Positions 1 to 8,992 of a DNA stretch of 64,000 bases are shown here, piece after piece. The position numbers and the translations under genes were made by a program. Numbering within the stretch: position 1 is the stretch's first letter; the number at the start of each line of letters is the position of its first letter. The notes under the pieces are model-generated. The model was not told the origin of the DNA. It saw nothing but the letters and a program-made list of their open reading frames with translations, and ran no database searches. This DNA comes from Symbiodinium natans (lineage: Eukaryota; Sar; Dinophyceae; Suessiales; Symbiodiniaceae), in contig CAJNDS010002257.1 of the NCBI GenBank assembly GCA_905221605.1, positions 39,779 through 103,778 of the forward strand. The letters are read 5' to 3'.

Positions 1-1553
1 TTGAGGGGGTGCCGAGGGTGTCCCTTGATTTCGGAGGTCACTTGGGGCAGAAGGCAAAGGACCCCCCCCTCAAGTTTTGCGCAGGGGACGGTCTGGGCCG
101 AAGGGCCCTCTCACAGAAAATTTCAGGGCGTGAAGAGTCTCCGGAATTGCAAAAATCAGCTCCAGGGCCTTCTTTGGCAGCTTTCTGCCAGTGTACTCAC
201 TGGAAGGGTTTAAGGCCCCCCTGACTCCAGGGCCAGGGCCAGGGGCCAGGGCTAGGGCTCCAAGAAACTGTCCGGGAGGAGCCCTAAAAGGTGCAGAAAA
301 AGCTCAGAAACTGTCCGGGAGGAGCCCAGTCCGGGAGCAAAAGGCTCAGAAACTCTGACAGGAGCCCAAAAAGGCTCAGAAACTGTCCGGGAGGAGCCCA
401 ACAAGGCTCAGAAACTGTCCGGGAGGGCCCAAAAAGGCTCTGAAACTGTCCGGGAGGAGCCCAAAAACGGCTCTGAAACTGTCCGGGAGGAGCCCAAAAA
501 GGCTCAGAAACTGTCCGGGAAAACTCCAGAAACTGTCCGGGAGGAGCCCAAAAAGGCTCTGAAACTGTTCGGGAGGAGCCCAAAAAGGCTCTGAAACTGT
601 CCGGGAGGAGCCCAAAAAGGGCTCAGAAACTGTCAACTGGGAGGAGCCCAAAACGGCTCTGAAACTGTCCGCGAGGAGCCCAAAAAGGCTCAGAAACTGT
701 CGGGAAAAGTCCCAGAAAGATTCAGAAACTGTCCGGGAGGAGCCCAAAAAGGCTCTGAAACTGTCCGGGAGGAGCCCAAAAAGGCTCTGAAACTGTCCGG
801 GAGGAGCCCAAAAAGGGCTCAGAAACTGTCCGGGAGAAGCCCAAAAACTGTCCGGGAGGAGCCCAAAACGGCTCTGAAACTGTCCGGGAGGAGCCCAAAA
901 AGGTTCAGAAACTGTCCGGGAAAAGTCCCAAAAAGATTCAGAAACTGTCCGGGAGGAGCCCAAAAAGGCTCTGAAACTGTCCGGGAGGAGCCCAAAAAGA
1001 ATCTGAAACTGTCCGGGAGGAGCCCAAAAAGGGCTCAGAAACTGTCCGGGAGACGCCCAAAAACTGTCCGGGAGGAGCCCAAAACGGCTCTGAAACTGTC
1101 CGGGAGGCTCAGAAACTGTCCGGGAGGAGCCCAAAAAGGCTCCAAGAAACTGTCCGGGAGAGCCCCAGGACCTGTCCCGGGGGGGCCCCGGGACAACCCG
1201 TCCCAGGGGGGCCCCGGGACAACCCGTCCCAGAAGGAAGGGAGGTGCTTGCCGCTCCCACTGGGAGGGTTTCAGGTCGCTGGAAGGTAGTGAAAGGGTTT
1301 AAGGTCACTGCTTACTGGAAGGGTTTAAGGCCTCCCTTACTGGGAGGGTTCGAGGCAGTAAAGGGGAAGGAGCCCCCCCCTGGGGTTTAGGGTAATAATA
1401 TATAGCTGAGACGAGCTAGGCGACTCCAGCCAGGCGACTCCTCAGGGGTGTGCCTGGCAGGCTCTGCAGCCTAGCAGAGCCTGCCGCGGTCTCGCTGAGC
1501 GCTCGACTGCGCCCGCCTACCCCAACAGAGGTGAGAGGGGTGGCGGGCGGGTT
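1..1553 (+). repeat. Copy 1 of a 2.6-kb tandem duplication (non-telomeric part)
   Basis: Bases 1-1553 recur almost unchanged at 2594-4147 with an offset of about 2593-2596. The unit begins in the same 220-bp lead-in, carries the 30-bp minisatellite, a GGGGCCCCGGGACAACC-type segment near 1180-1230 and a short unique segment (1385-1550), and then runs into a TTTAGGG tract. The window starts inside the unit, so the array may extend further left. Long open frames here on both strands come from the minisatellite and are not genes. Confidence 0.9.
260..1165 (+). repeat. Minisatellite, about 30-bp unit (first array)
   Basis: Roughly 30 imperfect tandem units are built around CTGTCCGGGAGGAGCCCA followed by AAAAGGCTC(A/T)GAAA. 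Some units are shortened or vary at single bases. The same variants occur in the same order in the second array (2853-3760), so the array was duplicated as a block after it had diversified internally. Confidence 0.9.
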
Positions 1554-2042
1554 TAGGGTTTAGGGTTTAGGGTTAAGGGTTAAGGGTTAAGGGTTAAGGG
1601 TTAAGGGTTAAGGGTTAAGGGTTAAGGGTTTAGGGTTTAGGTTTAGGGGTTTAGGGTTTAGGGTTTAGGGTTTAGGGTTTAGGGTTTAGGGTTTAGGGTT
1701 TAGGGTTTAGGGTTTAGGGTTTAGGGTTTAGGGTTTAGGGTTTAGGGTTTAGGGTTTAGGGTTTAGGGTTTAGGGCTTAGGGCTTAGGGCTTAGGGTTTA
1801 GGGTTTAGGGCTTAGGGTTTAGGGCTTAGGGTTTAGGGTTTAGGGTTTAGGGTTTTAGGGTTTAGGGCTTTAGGGTTTAGGGCTTTAGGGTTTAGGGCTT
1901 TAGGGCTTTAGGCTTTAGGGTTTAGGGTTTAGGGCTTTAGGGTTTAGGGTTTAGGGTTTAGGGCTTTAGGGTTTAGGGTTTTAGGGTTTAGGGTTTAGGG
2001 TTTAGGGTTTAGGGTTTAGGGTTTAGGGTTTAGGGTTTAGGG
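1551..2042 (+). repeat. Interstitial telomeric tract, TTTAGGG, G-strand on plus
   Basis: A near-continuous tract of about 70 heptamers. Variant blocks are grouped: TTAAGGG near 1572-1628, CTTAGGG near 1772-1825 and CTTTAGGG near 1865-1970. It ends at GGTGTAGCATTGG, where ordinary sequence resumes. Confidence 0.95.
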
Positions 2043-2593
2043 TGTAGCATTGGTCAGCTGAACGCGTTAGTGTGAAGACATGCCCACCCCGAGGCCACCC
2101 AAACAATACTCATCACGAAACCAAACCGGAGCCAGCCAAAGCCAAGCCAGCCATCAAAATTTCACATATCGAACATGTTCAGAGCACACTAAGATAAAAC
2201 ACTGCGAATGCTTGGGACATTTGCGAGTCGTGAACTCTTGCCGAACTTGAGGCGAGCTGTTGGCGATTTCTTGGGGGGGTCACTTGGGAACAGTGGCTGA
2301 TTGGGACACTAGGAAGTCGGAGATCATCTGGGGCCAGAAGGCAGCATGTCGAGCACTGCCTGGGGCATTTGCTACTTTGAGGGGGTGCCAAGGGTGTCCC
2401 TTGACTTCGGAGGTCACTTCGGGGCAGAAGGCAAAGGACCCCCGCCCTCAGGTTTTGCGCAGGGGACGGTCTGGGCCGCCTCTCACAGAAAATTCAGTCC
2501 TGTCAGCTCCAGGGCCTTCTTTGGCAGCCTTCTGCCTACTGGAGGGGTTTAAGGCCCCCCTGCTTACTGGCACTGCCTGGGACATTTGCGACT
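2043..2593 (+). other. Spacer with a diverged half-copy of the duplicated unit
   Basis: No gene is seen. Bases 2043-2370 are unique. From about 2376 to 2560 the sequence is a shortened, diverged relative of bases 1-220 (same lead-in, same GGGGACGGTCTGGGCCG stretch). This gives a partial third copy of the lead-in immediately before copy 2. Confidence 0.75.
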
Positions 2594-4147
2594 TTGAGGG
2601 GGTGCCGAGGGTGTCCCTTGATTTCGGAGGTCACTTGGGGCAGAAGGCAAAGGACCCCCCCCTCAAGTTTTGCGCAGGGGACGGTCTGGGCCGAAGGGCC
2701 CTCTCACAGAAAATTTCAGGGCGTGAAGAGTCTCCGGAATTGCAAAAATCAGCTCCAGGGCCTTCTTTGGCAGCTTTCTGCCAGTGTACTCACTGGAAGG
2801 GTTTAAGGCCCCCCTGACTCCAGGGCCAGGGCCAGGGGCCAGGGCTAGGGCTCCAAGAAACTGTCCGGGAGGAGCCCTAAAAGGTGCAGAAAAAGCTCAG
2901 AAACTGTCCGGGAGGAGCCCAGTCCGGGAGCAAAAGGCTCAGAAACTCTGACAGGAGCCCAAAAAGGCTCAGAAACTGTCCGGGAGGAGCCCAACAAGGC
3001 TCAGAAACTGTCCGGGAGGGCCCAAAAAGGCTCTGAAACTGTCCGGGAGGAGCCCAAAAACGGCTCTGAAACTGTCCGGGAGGAGCCCAAAAAGGCTCAG
3101 AAACTGTCCGGGAAAACTCCAGAAACTGTCCGGGAGGAGCCCAAAAAGGCTCTGAAACTGTTCGGGAGGAGCCCAAAAAGGCTCTGAAACTGTCCGGGAG
3201 GAGCCCAAAAAGGGCTCAGAAACTGTCAACTGGGAGGAGCCCAAAACGGCTCTGAAACTGTCCGCGAGGAGCCCAAAAAGGCTCAGAAACTGTCGGGAAA
3301 AGTCCCAGAAAGATTCAGAAACTGTCCGGGAGGAGCCCAAAAAGGCTCTGAAACTGTCCGGGAGGAGCCCAAAAAGGCTCTGAAACTGTCCGGGAGGAGC
3401 CCAAAAAGGGCTCAGAAACTGTCCGGGAGAAGCCCAAAAACTGTCCGGGAGGAGCCCAAAACGGCTCTGAAACTGTCCGGGAGGAGCCCAAAAAGGTTCA
3501 GAAACTGTCCGGGAAAAGTCCCAAAAAGATTCAGAAACTGTCCGGGAGGAGCCCAAAAAGGCTCTGAAACTGTCCGGGAGGAGCCCAAAAAGAATCTGAA
3601 ACTGTCCGGGAGGAGCCCAAAAAGGGCTCAGAAACTGTCCGGGAGACGCCCAAAAACTGTCCGGGAGGAGCCCAAAACGGCTCTGAAACTGTCCGGGAGG
3701 CTCAGAATCTGTCCGGGAGGAGCCCAAAAAGGCTCCAAGAAACTGTCCGGGAGAGCCCCAGGACAACCTGTCCCGGGGGGGCCCCGGGACAACCCGTCCC
3801 AGGGGGGCCCCGGGACAACCCGTCCCAGAAGGAAGGGAGGTGCTTGCCGCTCCCACTGGGAGGGTTTCAGGTCGCTGGAAGGTAGTGAAAGGGTTTAAGG
3901 TCACTGCTTACTGGAAGGGTTTAAGGCCTCCCTTACTGGGAGGGTTCGAGGCAGTAAAGGGGAAGGAGCCCCCCCCTGGGGTTTAGGGTAATAATATATA
4001 GCTGAGACGAGCTAGGCGACTCCAGCCAGGCGACTCCTCAGGGGTGTGCCTGGCAGGCTCTGCAGCCTAGCAGAGCCTGCCGCGGTCTCGCTGAGCGCTC
4101 GACTGCGCCCGCCTACCCCAACAGAGGTGAGAGGGGTGGCGGGCGGG
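2594..4147 (+). repeat. Copy 2 of the 2.6-kb tandem duplication
   Basis: Matches 1-1553 nearly base for base, including the internal order of minisatellite variants. A few small differences are visible (AGAATCTG near 3713 instead of AGAAACTG, and an extra AA in the GGACAACC segment near 3763). It also runs into a TTTAGGG tract, but that tract differs in length and variant content from the one after copy 1. Confidence 0.9.
2853..3760 (+). repeat. Minisatellite, about 30-bp unit (second array)
   Basis: A block duplicate of the array at 260-1165, built on the same CTGTCCGGGAGGAGCCCA core with the same succession of variants. Confidence 0.9.
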
Positions 4148-4805
4148 TTTAGGGTTTAGGGTTTAGGGTTTAGGGTTTAGGGTTTAGGGTTTAGGGTTTA
4201 GGGTTTAGGGTTTAGGGTTTAGGGTTTAGGGTTTAGGGTTTAGGGTTTAGGGTTTAGGGTTTAGGGTTTAGGGTTTAGGGTTTAGGGTTTAGGGTTTAGG
4301 GTTTAGGGTTTAGGGTTTAGGGTTTTGGGTTTAGGGGTTAGGGTTAGGGTTTAGGTTTAGTGTTTTAGGTTTAGGGTTTAGGGTTTAAGGGTGTAGTGGT
4401 TTTGGTTGTTAGGGTTTAGGTTAAGGTTTAGGGTTTAGGGTTTAGGTTTAGGTTTTAGGGTTTAGGTTTTAGGGTTTAGGGTTTAGGGTTTAGGGTTTAG
4501 GGTTTAGGGTTTAGGTTTAGGGTTGAGGGGTTAGGGTTTAGGGTTTGGGTTTAGGGTTTAGTTTAGGGTTTAAGGGTTAAAGGGTTTAGGGTTTAAGGTT
4601 TAAGGGTTTTAAGGGTTTTAGGGTTTAGGGTGTAGGGTGTAGGGTTTAGGGTGTAGGGTTTTAGGTTAGGGTTAGGTAGGGTAGGGGTTTTAGGGTTTAG
4701 GGTTTGGGGTTAGGGTAGGGTTTAGGGTTTAGGGTTTAGGGTTTAGGGTTTAGGGTTTAGGGTTTAGGGTTTAGGGTTTAGGGTTTAGGGTTTAGGGTTT
4801 AGGGT
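4146..4805 (+). repeat. Interstitial telomeric tract, TTTAGGG, with degenerate centre
   Basis: Clean TTTAGGG repeats at both ends (4146-4325 and 4715-4805) flank a 390-bp middle of degenerate variants (TTTTAGGG, GTGTAGGG, TTAGGG, TTTTGGG). It ends directly at the leader of the first variable-core cassette (GGTTCAGC at 4803). Confidence 0.95.
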
Positions 4806-4983
4806 TCAGCATCTCAAGTTCGAGCATTTACTAGGCCAGCAGTGTATCTAGGCAACGGACAAAAACCCACCCGCCCAAAGAATCCCATAACATTAAGAAA
4901 ATAGAAGGTTACTTATTTTCTCTTCGGATGCACCACCAATCACGCCGTAGTACCAAACACTTAACACAACACCAGCCACACCA

Positions 4984-5175
4984 GGCCTTGAGGCCTTGAA
5001 ACCCTAAACACCAGGCCTTGAGGCCCTGAAACCCTAAACACCAGGCCTTGAGGCCCTGAAACCCTGAAACCCTAAATACCAGGCCGTGAGGCCGTGAAAC
5101 CCTAAACAGCAGGCCTTGAGGCCCTCACCAGGCCGTGAGGCCTTGAAACCCTAACCATTAGGCCCGGAAATCCTA
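4984..5175 (+). repeat. Minisatellite, about 30-bp unit with embedded CCCTAAA
   Basis: About six to seven imperfect units of AGGCCTTGAGGCCCTGAA followed by ACCCTAAACACC. Each unit contains one telomere-type CCCTAAA heptamer. The same array recurs in cassette B at 6106-6305. Confidence 0.85.
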
Positions 5176-5177
5176 AA

Positions 5178-5779
5178 CACCTTTGCACGAAACGACCTTG
5201 CCCAGTAAACAAATGACCTTGCCCAGTGAAAAATTGACCTTGCCCAGTTAAAAAATGACCTTGCCCAGTAAAAAAATGACCTTGCCCAGTAAAAAAATGA
5301 CCTTGCCCAATAATGACCTTGCCCAGTAAAAAATGACCTTGCCCAGTAAAAAAATGACCTTGCCCAGTAAAAAAATGACCTTGCCCAGTAAAAAAATGAC
5401 CTTGCCCAGTAAAAAAATGACCTTGCCCAGTAAAAAGATGACCTTGCCCAATAAAAAAATGACCTTGCCCAATAAAAAAATGACCTTGCCCAGTAAAAAA
5501 ATGACCTTGCCCAGTAAAAAAAAGACCTTGCCCAGTAAAAAGATGACCTTGCCCAGTAAAAAGATGACCTTGCCCAGTAAAAAGATGACCTTGCCCAGTA
5601 ACATTTTTACTGGGCAAGGTCATTTTTTTACTGGGCAAGGTCATTTTTTTACTGGGCAAGGTCGTTTTTTTGGCCGAAACGACCTTGCCCAGTAAAAAAA
5701 TAACCTTGCCCAGTAAAAAAATGACCTTGCCCAGTAAAAAATGACCTTGCCCAGTAAAAAAATGACCATGCCCAGTAAC
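5178..5779 (+). repeat. Core minisatellite of cassette A, 21-bp unit with inverted block
   Basis: About 27 units of TGACCTTGCCCAGTAAAA plus a short A run. At 5599-5672 three units are inverted (ACTGGGCAAGGTCATTTT). Orientation then flips back through a GGCCGAAACGACC hinge, giving a large potential hairpin. Because 21 is divisible by three, long open frames run through it on both strands; they are not genes. Confidence 0.9.
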
Positions 5780-5811
5780 TCCTTAACATTTAAATTATAT
5801 ATGAAAGAGAG

Positions 5812-5936
5812 GTTTAGGGTTCAGGGTTCAGGGTTCAGGGTTCAGGGTTTAGGGTTTAGGGTTTAGGGTTTAGGGTTTAGGGTTTAGGGTTTAGGGTTTA
5901 GGGGTTTAGGGTTTAGGGTTTAGGGTTTAGGGTTCA
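5812..5936 (+). repeat. Interstitial telomeric tract, TTTAGGG
   Basis: Starts with about four TTCAGGG heptamers, continues as TTTAGGG, and ends in the leader of cassette B. It separates cassettes A and B. Confidence 0.95.
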
Positions 5937-7295
5937 GCATCTCAAGTTCGAGCATTTACTAGGCCAGCAATGTATCTAGGCAACGGAAAAAACCCACCCG
6001 CCCAAAGAATCCCATAACATTAAGAAAATAGAAGGTTACTTATTTTCTCTTCGGATGCACCAATCACGGCGTAGTACCAAGCACTTAACACAAGCCACAC
6101 CCAGCCTTGAGGCCTTGAAACCCTAAACACCAGGCCTTGAGGCCCTGAAACCCTAAACACTAGGCCTTGAGGCCCTGAAACCCTAAAACCTAAATACTAG
6201 GCCGTGAGGCCGTGAAATCCTAAACAGCAGGCCTTGAGGCCCTGAAACCCTAAACACCAGGCCGTGAGGCCTTGAAACCCTAACCATGAGGCCCGGAAAT
6301 CCTAAACACCTTTGGACGAAACGACCTTGCCCAGTAAAAAAATGACCTAGCCCAGCAAAAAAATGACCTAGCCCAGTAAAAAAATGACCTTGCCAGTAAA
6401 AAATGACCTTGCCCAGTAAAAAATGACCGTGCCCAGTAAAAAAATGACCTTGCCCAGTAATGACCTTGCCCAGTAAAAAAATGACCTTGCCCAGTAAAAA
6501 AATGACCTTGCCCAGTAAAAAAATGACCTTGCCCAGTAAAAAAATGACCTTGCCCAGTAAAAAAATGACCTTGCCAGTAAAAAAATGACCTTGCCCAGTA
6601 AAAAAATGACCTTGCCCAGTAAAAAAATGACCTTGCCCAGTAAAAAAATGACCTTGCCCAGTAAAAAAATGACCTTGCCCAGTAAAAAAATGACCTTGCC
6701 CAGTAAAAAAATGACCTTGCCCAGTAAAAAAATGACCTTGCCCAGTAAAAAAATGACCTTGCCCAGTAAAAAAAATGACCTTGCCCAGTAAAAAAAATGA
6801 CCTTGCCCAGTAAAAAATTGCCCAGTAAAAAAATGACCTTGCCCAGTAAAAAAATGACCTTGCCCAGTAAAAAAATGACCTTGCCCAGTAAAAAAATGAC
6901 CTTGCCCAGTAAAAAAATTGCCCAGTAAAAAAATGACCTTGCCCAGTAAATGACCTTGCCCAGTAAAAAAATGACCTTGCCCAGTAAAAAAATGACCTTG
7001 CCCAGTAAAAAAAAAATGACTTTGCCAGTAACAAGATGACCTTGCCAAGTAAAGATGACCTTGCCCAGTAAATTTTACTGGGCAAGGCATTTTTTTACGG
7101 GGCAAGGTTGCATTTTTTTATGGGCAAGGTCGTTTTTTGACGACGAACGCGAACGACGAAAAGACCTTGCCCAGTAAAAAAATGACCTTGCCCAGTAAAA
7201 AAATGACCTTGCCCAGTAAAAAAATGACCTTGCCCAGTAAAAAAATGACCTTGCCCAGTAACTCCTTAACATTTAAATGATATATGAAAGAGAGG
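5931..7295 (+). repeat. Variable-core cassette B
   Basis: Closest relative of cassette A. It has the same leader (GGTTCAGCATCTC at 5931), the same AGGCCTTGAGGCC array (6106-6305), the same 21-bp core unit in a longer array (6321-7260), and the same trailer (ACTCCTTAACATTTAAATGA, ending AGAGAGG at 7295). It differs from A mainly in array length and in its hinge sequence. Confidence 0.8.
6321..7260 (+). repeat. Core minisatellite of cassette B, 21-bp unit with inverted block
   Basis: Roughly 40 units of TGACCTTGCCCAGTAAAA plus an A run. As in cassette A there is a three-unit inverted block (about 7073-7132) ending at a hinge (GACGACGAACGCGAACGACG). Shortened units occur at 6448, 6810 and 6917. 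Confidence 0.9.
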
Positions 7296-7296
7296 T

Positions 7297-7437
7297 TTAG
7301 GGTTTAGGGTTTAGGGTTTAGGGTTTAGGGTTTAGGGTTTAGGGTTTAGGGTTTAGGGTTTAGGGTTTAGGGTTTAGGGTTTAGGGTTTAGGGTTTAGGG
7401 TTTAGGGTTTAGGGTTTAGGGTTTAGGGTTTAGGGTT
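7297..7437 (+). repeat. Interstitial telomeric tract, TTTAGGG
   Basis: About 20 uniform TTTAGGG heptamers between the trailer of cassette B and the leader of cassette C. Confidence 0.95.
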
Positions 7438-8837
7438 CAGCATCTCAAGTTCGAGCATTTACTAGGCCAGCAGTGTGTGTAGGCAACGGAAAAAAACCCA
7501 CCCACCCAGAGAATCCCAAAACATTAAGAAAATAAAAAGTTTACATTTCTCATCAGCAAGCCCTGTCCTCCAACCTCACTGTGTCATGGACCATCCTACC
7601 CACGAACCATTTCATCGACCCCCATAGAGGGGTGGGGCTTGAAATCCTCAAACGGGTGAAGGCTCGGTTTTGGTCAAAATCCAGAAAAACGAGAGGCCCC
7701 CAGAACCGTCGATTTCAGTACTAAAAAATCGCATTTTTAACAGGGACCCGGGCCGATCCTGGGGTCACCCTCATTTGGGGTGTTTTTGGGAGTAAACTTT
7801 CCCTCTCAAGGGGGGGTCAGAGTTTCCCGCGCGCGGGCCAGACCCTTGAGTGCCCAACAGGGCCGGTCAATCTGGAAGGGCCAAAACCAAGGCCAAGGCC
7901 GCCCGCGCGCGGGCCAGGACAAGGCCAGACCCTTGAGTGCCCAACAGGGCCGGTCAATCTGGAAGGGCCAAAACCAAGGCCAAGGCCGGCCGCGCGCGGG
8001 CCAGGACAAGGCCAGACCCTTGAGTGCCCAACAGGGGCGGTCAATCTGGAAGGGCCAAAAAAGGCCAAGGCCGCCCCGCGCGGGCCAGGACAAGGCCAGA
8101 CCCTTGAGTGCCCAACAGGGCCGGTCAATTGGAAGGGCCAAAACCAAGGCCAAGGCCGCGGGCCAGGACAAGGCCAGACCCTTGAGTGCCCAACAGGGCC
8201 GGTCAATCTGGAAGGGCCAAAACCAAGGCCAAGGCCAGACCCTTGAGTGCCCAACAGGCGGTCAATCTGGAAGGGCCAAAACCAAGGCCAAGGCCGCCCG
8301 CGCGCGGGCCAGGACAAGGCCAGACCCTTGAGTGCCCAACAGGGCCGGTCAATCTGGAAGGGCCAAAACCAAGGCCAAGGCCGCCCGCGCGCGGGCCAGG
8401 ACAAGGCCAGACCCTTGAGTGCCCAACAGGGCCGGTCAATCTGGAAGGGCCAAAACCAAGGCCAAGGCCGCCCGCGCGCGGGCCAGGACAAGGCCAGACC
8501 CTTGAGTGCCCAACAGGGCCGGTCAATCTGGAAGGGCCAAAACCAAGGCCAAGGCCGCCCGCGCGCGGGCCAGGACAAGGCCAGACCCTTGAGTGCCCAA
8601 CAGGGCCGGTCAATCTGGAAGGGCCAAAACCAAGGCCAAGGCCGCCCGCGCGCGGGCCAGGACAAGGCCAGACCCTTGAGTGCCCAACAGGGCCGGTCAA
8701 TCTGGAAGGGCCAAAACCAAGGCCAAGGCCGCCCGCGCGGCGCGCGCGGGGGCCAAGATAAGGCCGGACCCTTGCGTGCCCAACAGGGCCGGTCAATTTT
8801 CTGACTATAGGGTTTAAATATATATAGGTAAGAGAGG
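7434..8837 (+). repeat. Variable-core cassette C
   Basis: Same leader as A and B (GGTTCAGCATCTC, then CCCACCCACCCAGAGAATCC near 7498). It continues into a segment (about 7540-7605, CATCAGCAAGCCCTGTCCTC) shared with inverted cassette D. A unique 235-bp stretch follows, then an entirely different 87-bp-unit core (7841-8790) and the trailer (TTTAAATATATATAGG, AGAGAGG at 8837). Confidence 0.8.
7841..8790 (+). repeat. Core minisatellite of cassette C, 87-bp unit
   Basis: About eleven units containing CTTGAGTGCCCAACAGGG, GGTCAATCTGGAAGGGCC and a CCCGCGCGCGGGCC palindrome. A few units are internally deleted (8038-8270). The unit length is a multiple of three, so long open frames on both strands are artefacts of the repeat. 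Confidence 0.9.
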
Positions 8838-8992
8838 TTTAGGGTTTAGGGTTTAGGGTTTAGGGTTTAGGGTTTAGGGTTTAGGGTTTAGGGTTTAGGG
8901 TTTAGGGTTTAGGGTTTAGGGTTTAGGGTTTAGGGTTCAGGGTTCAGGGTTCAGGGTTTAGGGTTTAGAGTTTAGGGTTCAGGGTTTAGGGT
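8837..8992 (+). repeat. Interstitial telomeric tract, TTTAGGG
   Basis: Uniform heptamers followed by TTCAGGG variants. It closes the run of three cassettes. Confidence 0.95.

Larger units (their letters stand above)
4803..5812 (+). repeat. Variable-core cassette A
   Basis: Conserved leader from GGTTCAGCATCTCAAGTTCG (4803) through a CCCACCCGCCCAAAGAATCC segment to about 4940. Then an AGGCCTTGAGGCCCTGAA minisatellite (4984-5175), the main core minisatellite (5178-5779), and a conserved trailer with TTTAAATTATATATGAAAGA and AGAGAGG (ending 5812). TTTAGGG tracts abut both ends. Cassettes B, C, D and E share leader and trailer. Nature unknown; it looks like a non-autonomous element or a telomere-associated repeat unit. 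Confidence 0.8.

Noticed and set aside
376-1308. 310-codon minus-strand frame in the 30-bp minisatellite and its duplicate at 2969-3904
   Set aside because: Repeat-derived, low-complexity peptide, duplicated with the array.
1551-2042. A true chromosome end within the window
   Set aside because: Tracts occur in both orientations throughout, and unique sequence continues on each side, so all are interstitial.
5102-5695. Long open frames on both strands through the 21-bp arrays of cassettes A and B (also 6183-7105)
   Set aside because: The unit length is a multiple of three and has no stop in several frames, so repeats create long frames. The peptides are pure tandem repeats with no domain.
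5178-7260. CRISPR-like array of short repeats
   Set aside because: Units are contiguous with no unique spacers, and the genome is eukaryotic. These are minisatellites.
7780-8804. Overlapping open frames up to 282 codons in the 87-bp array of cassette C
   Set aside because: Same artefact; open in four or more frames at once.
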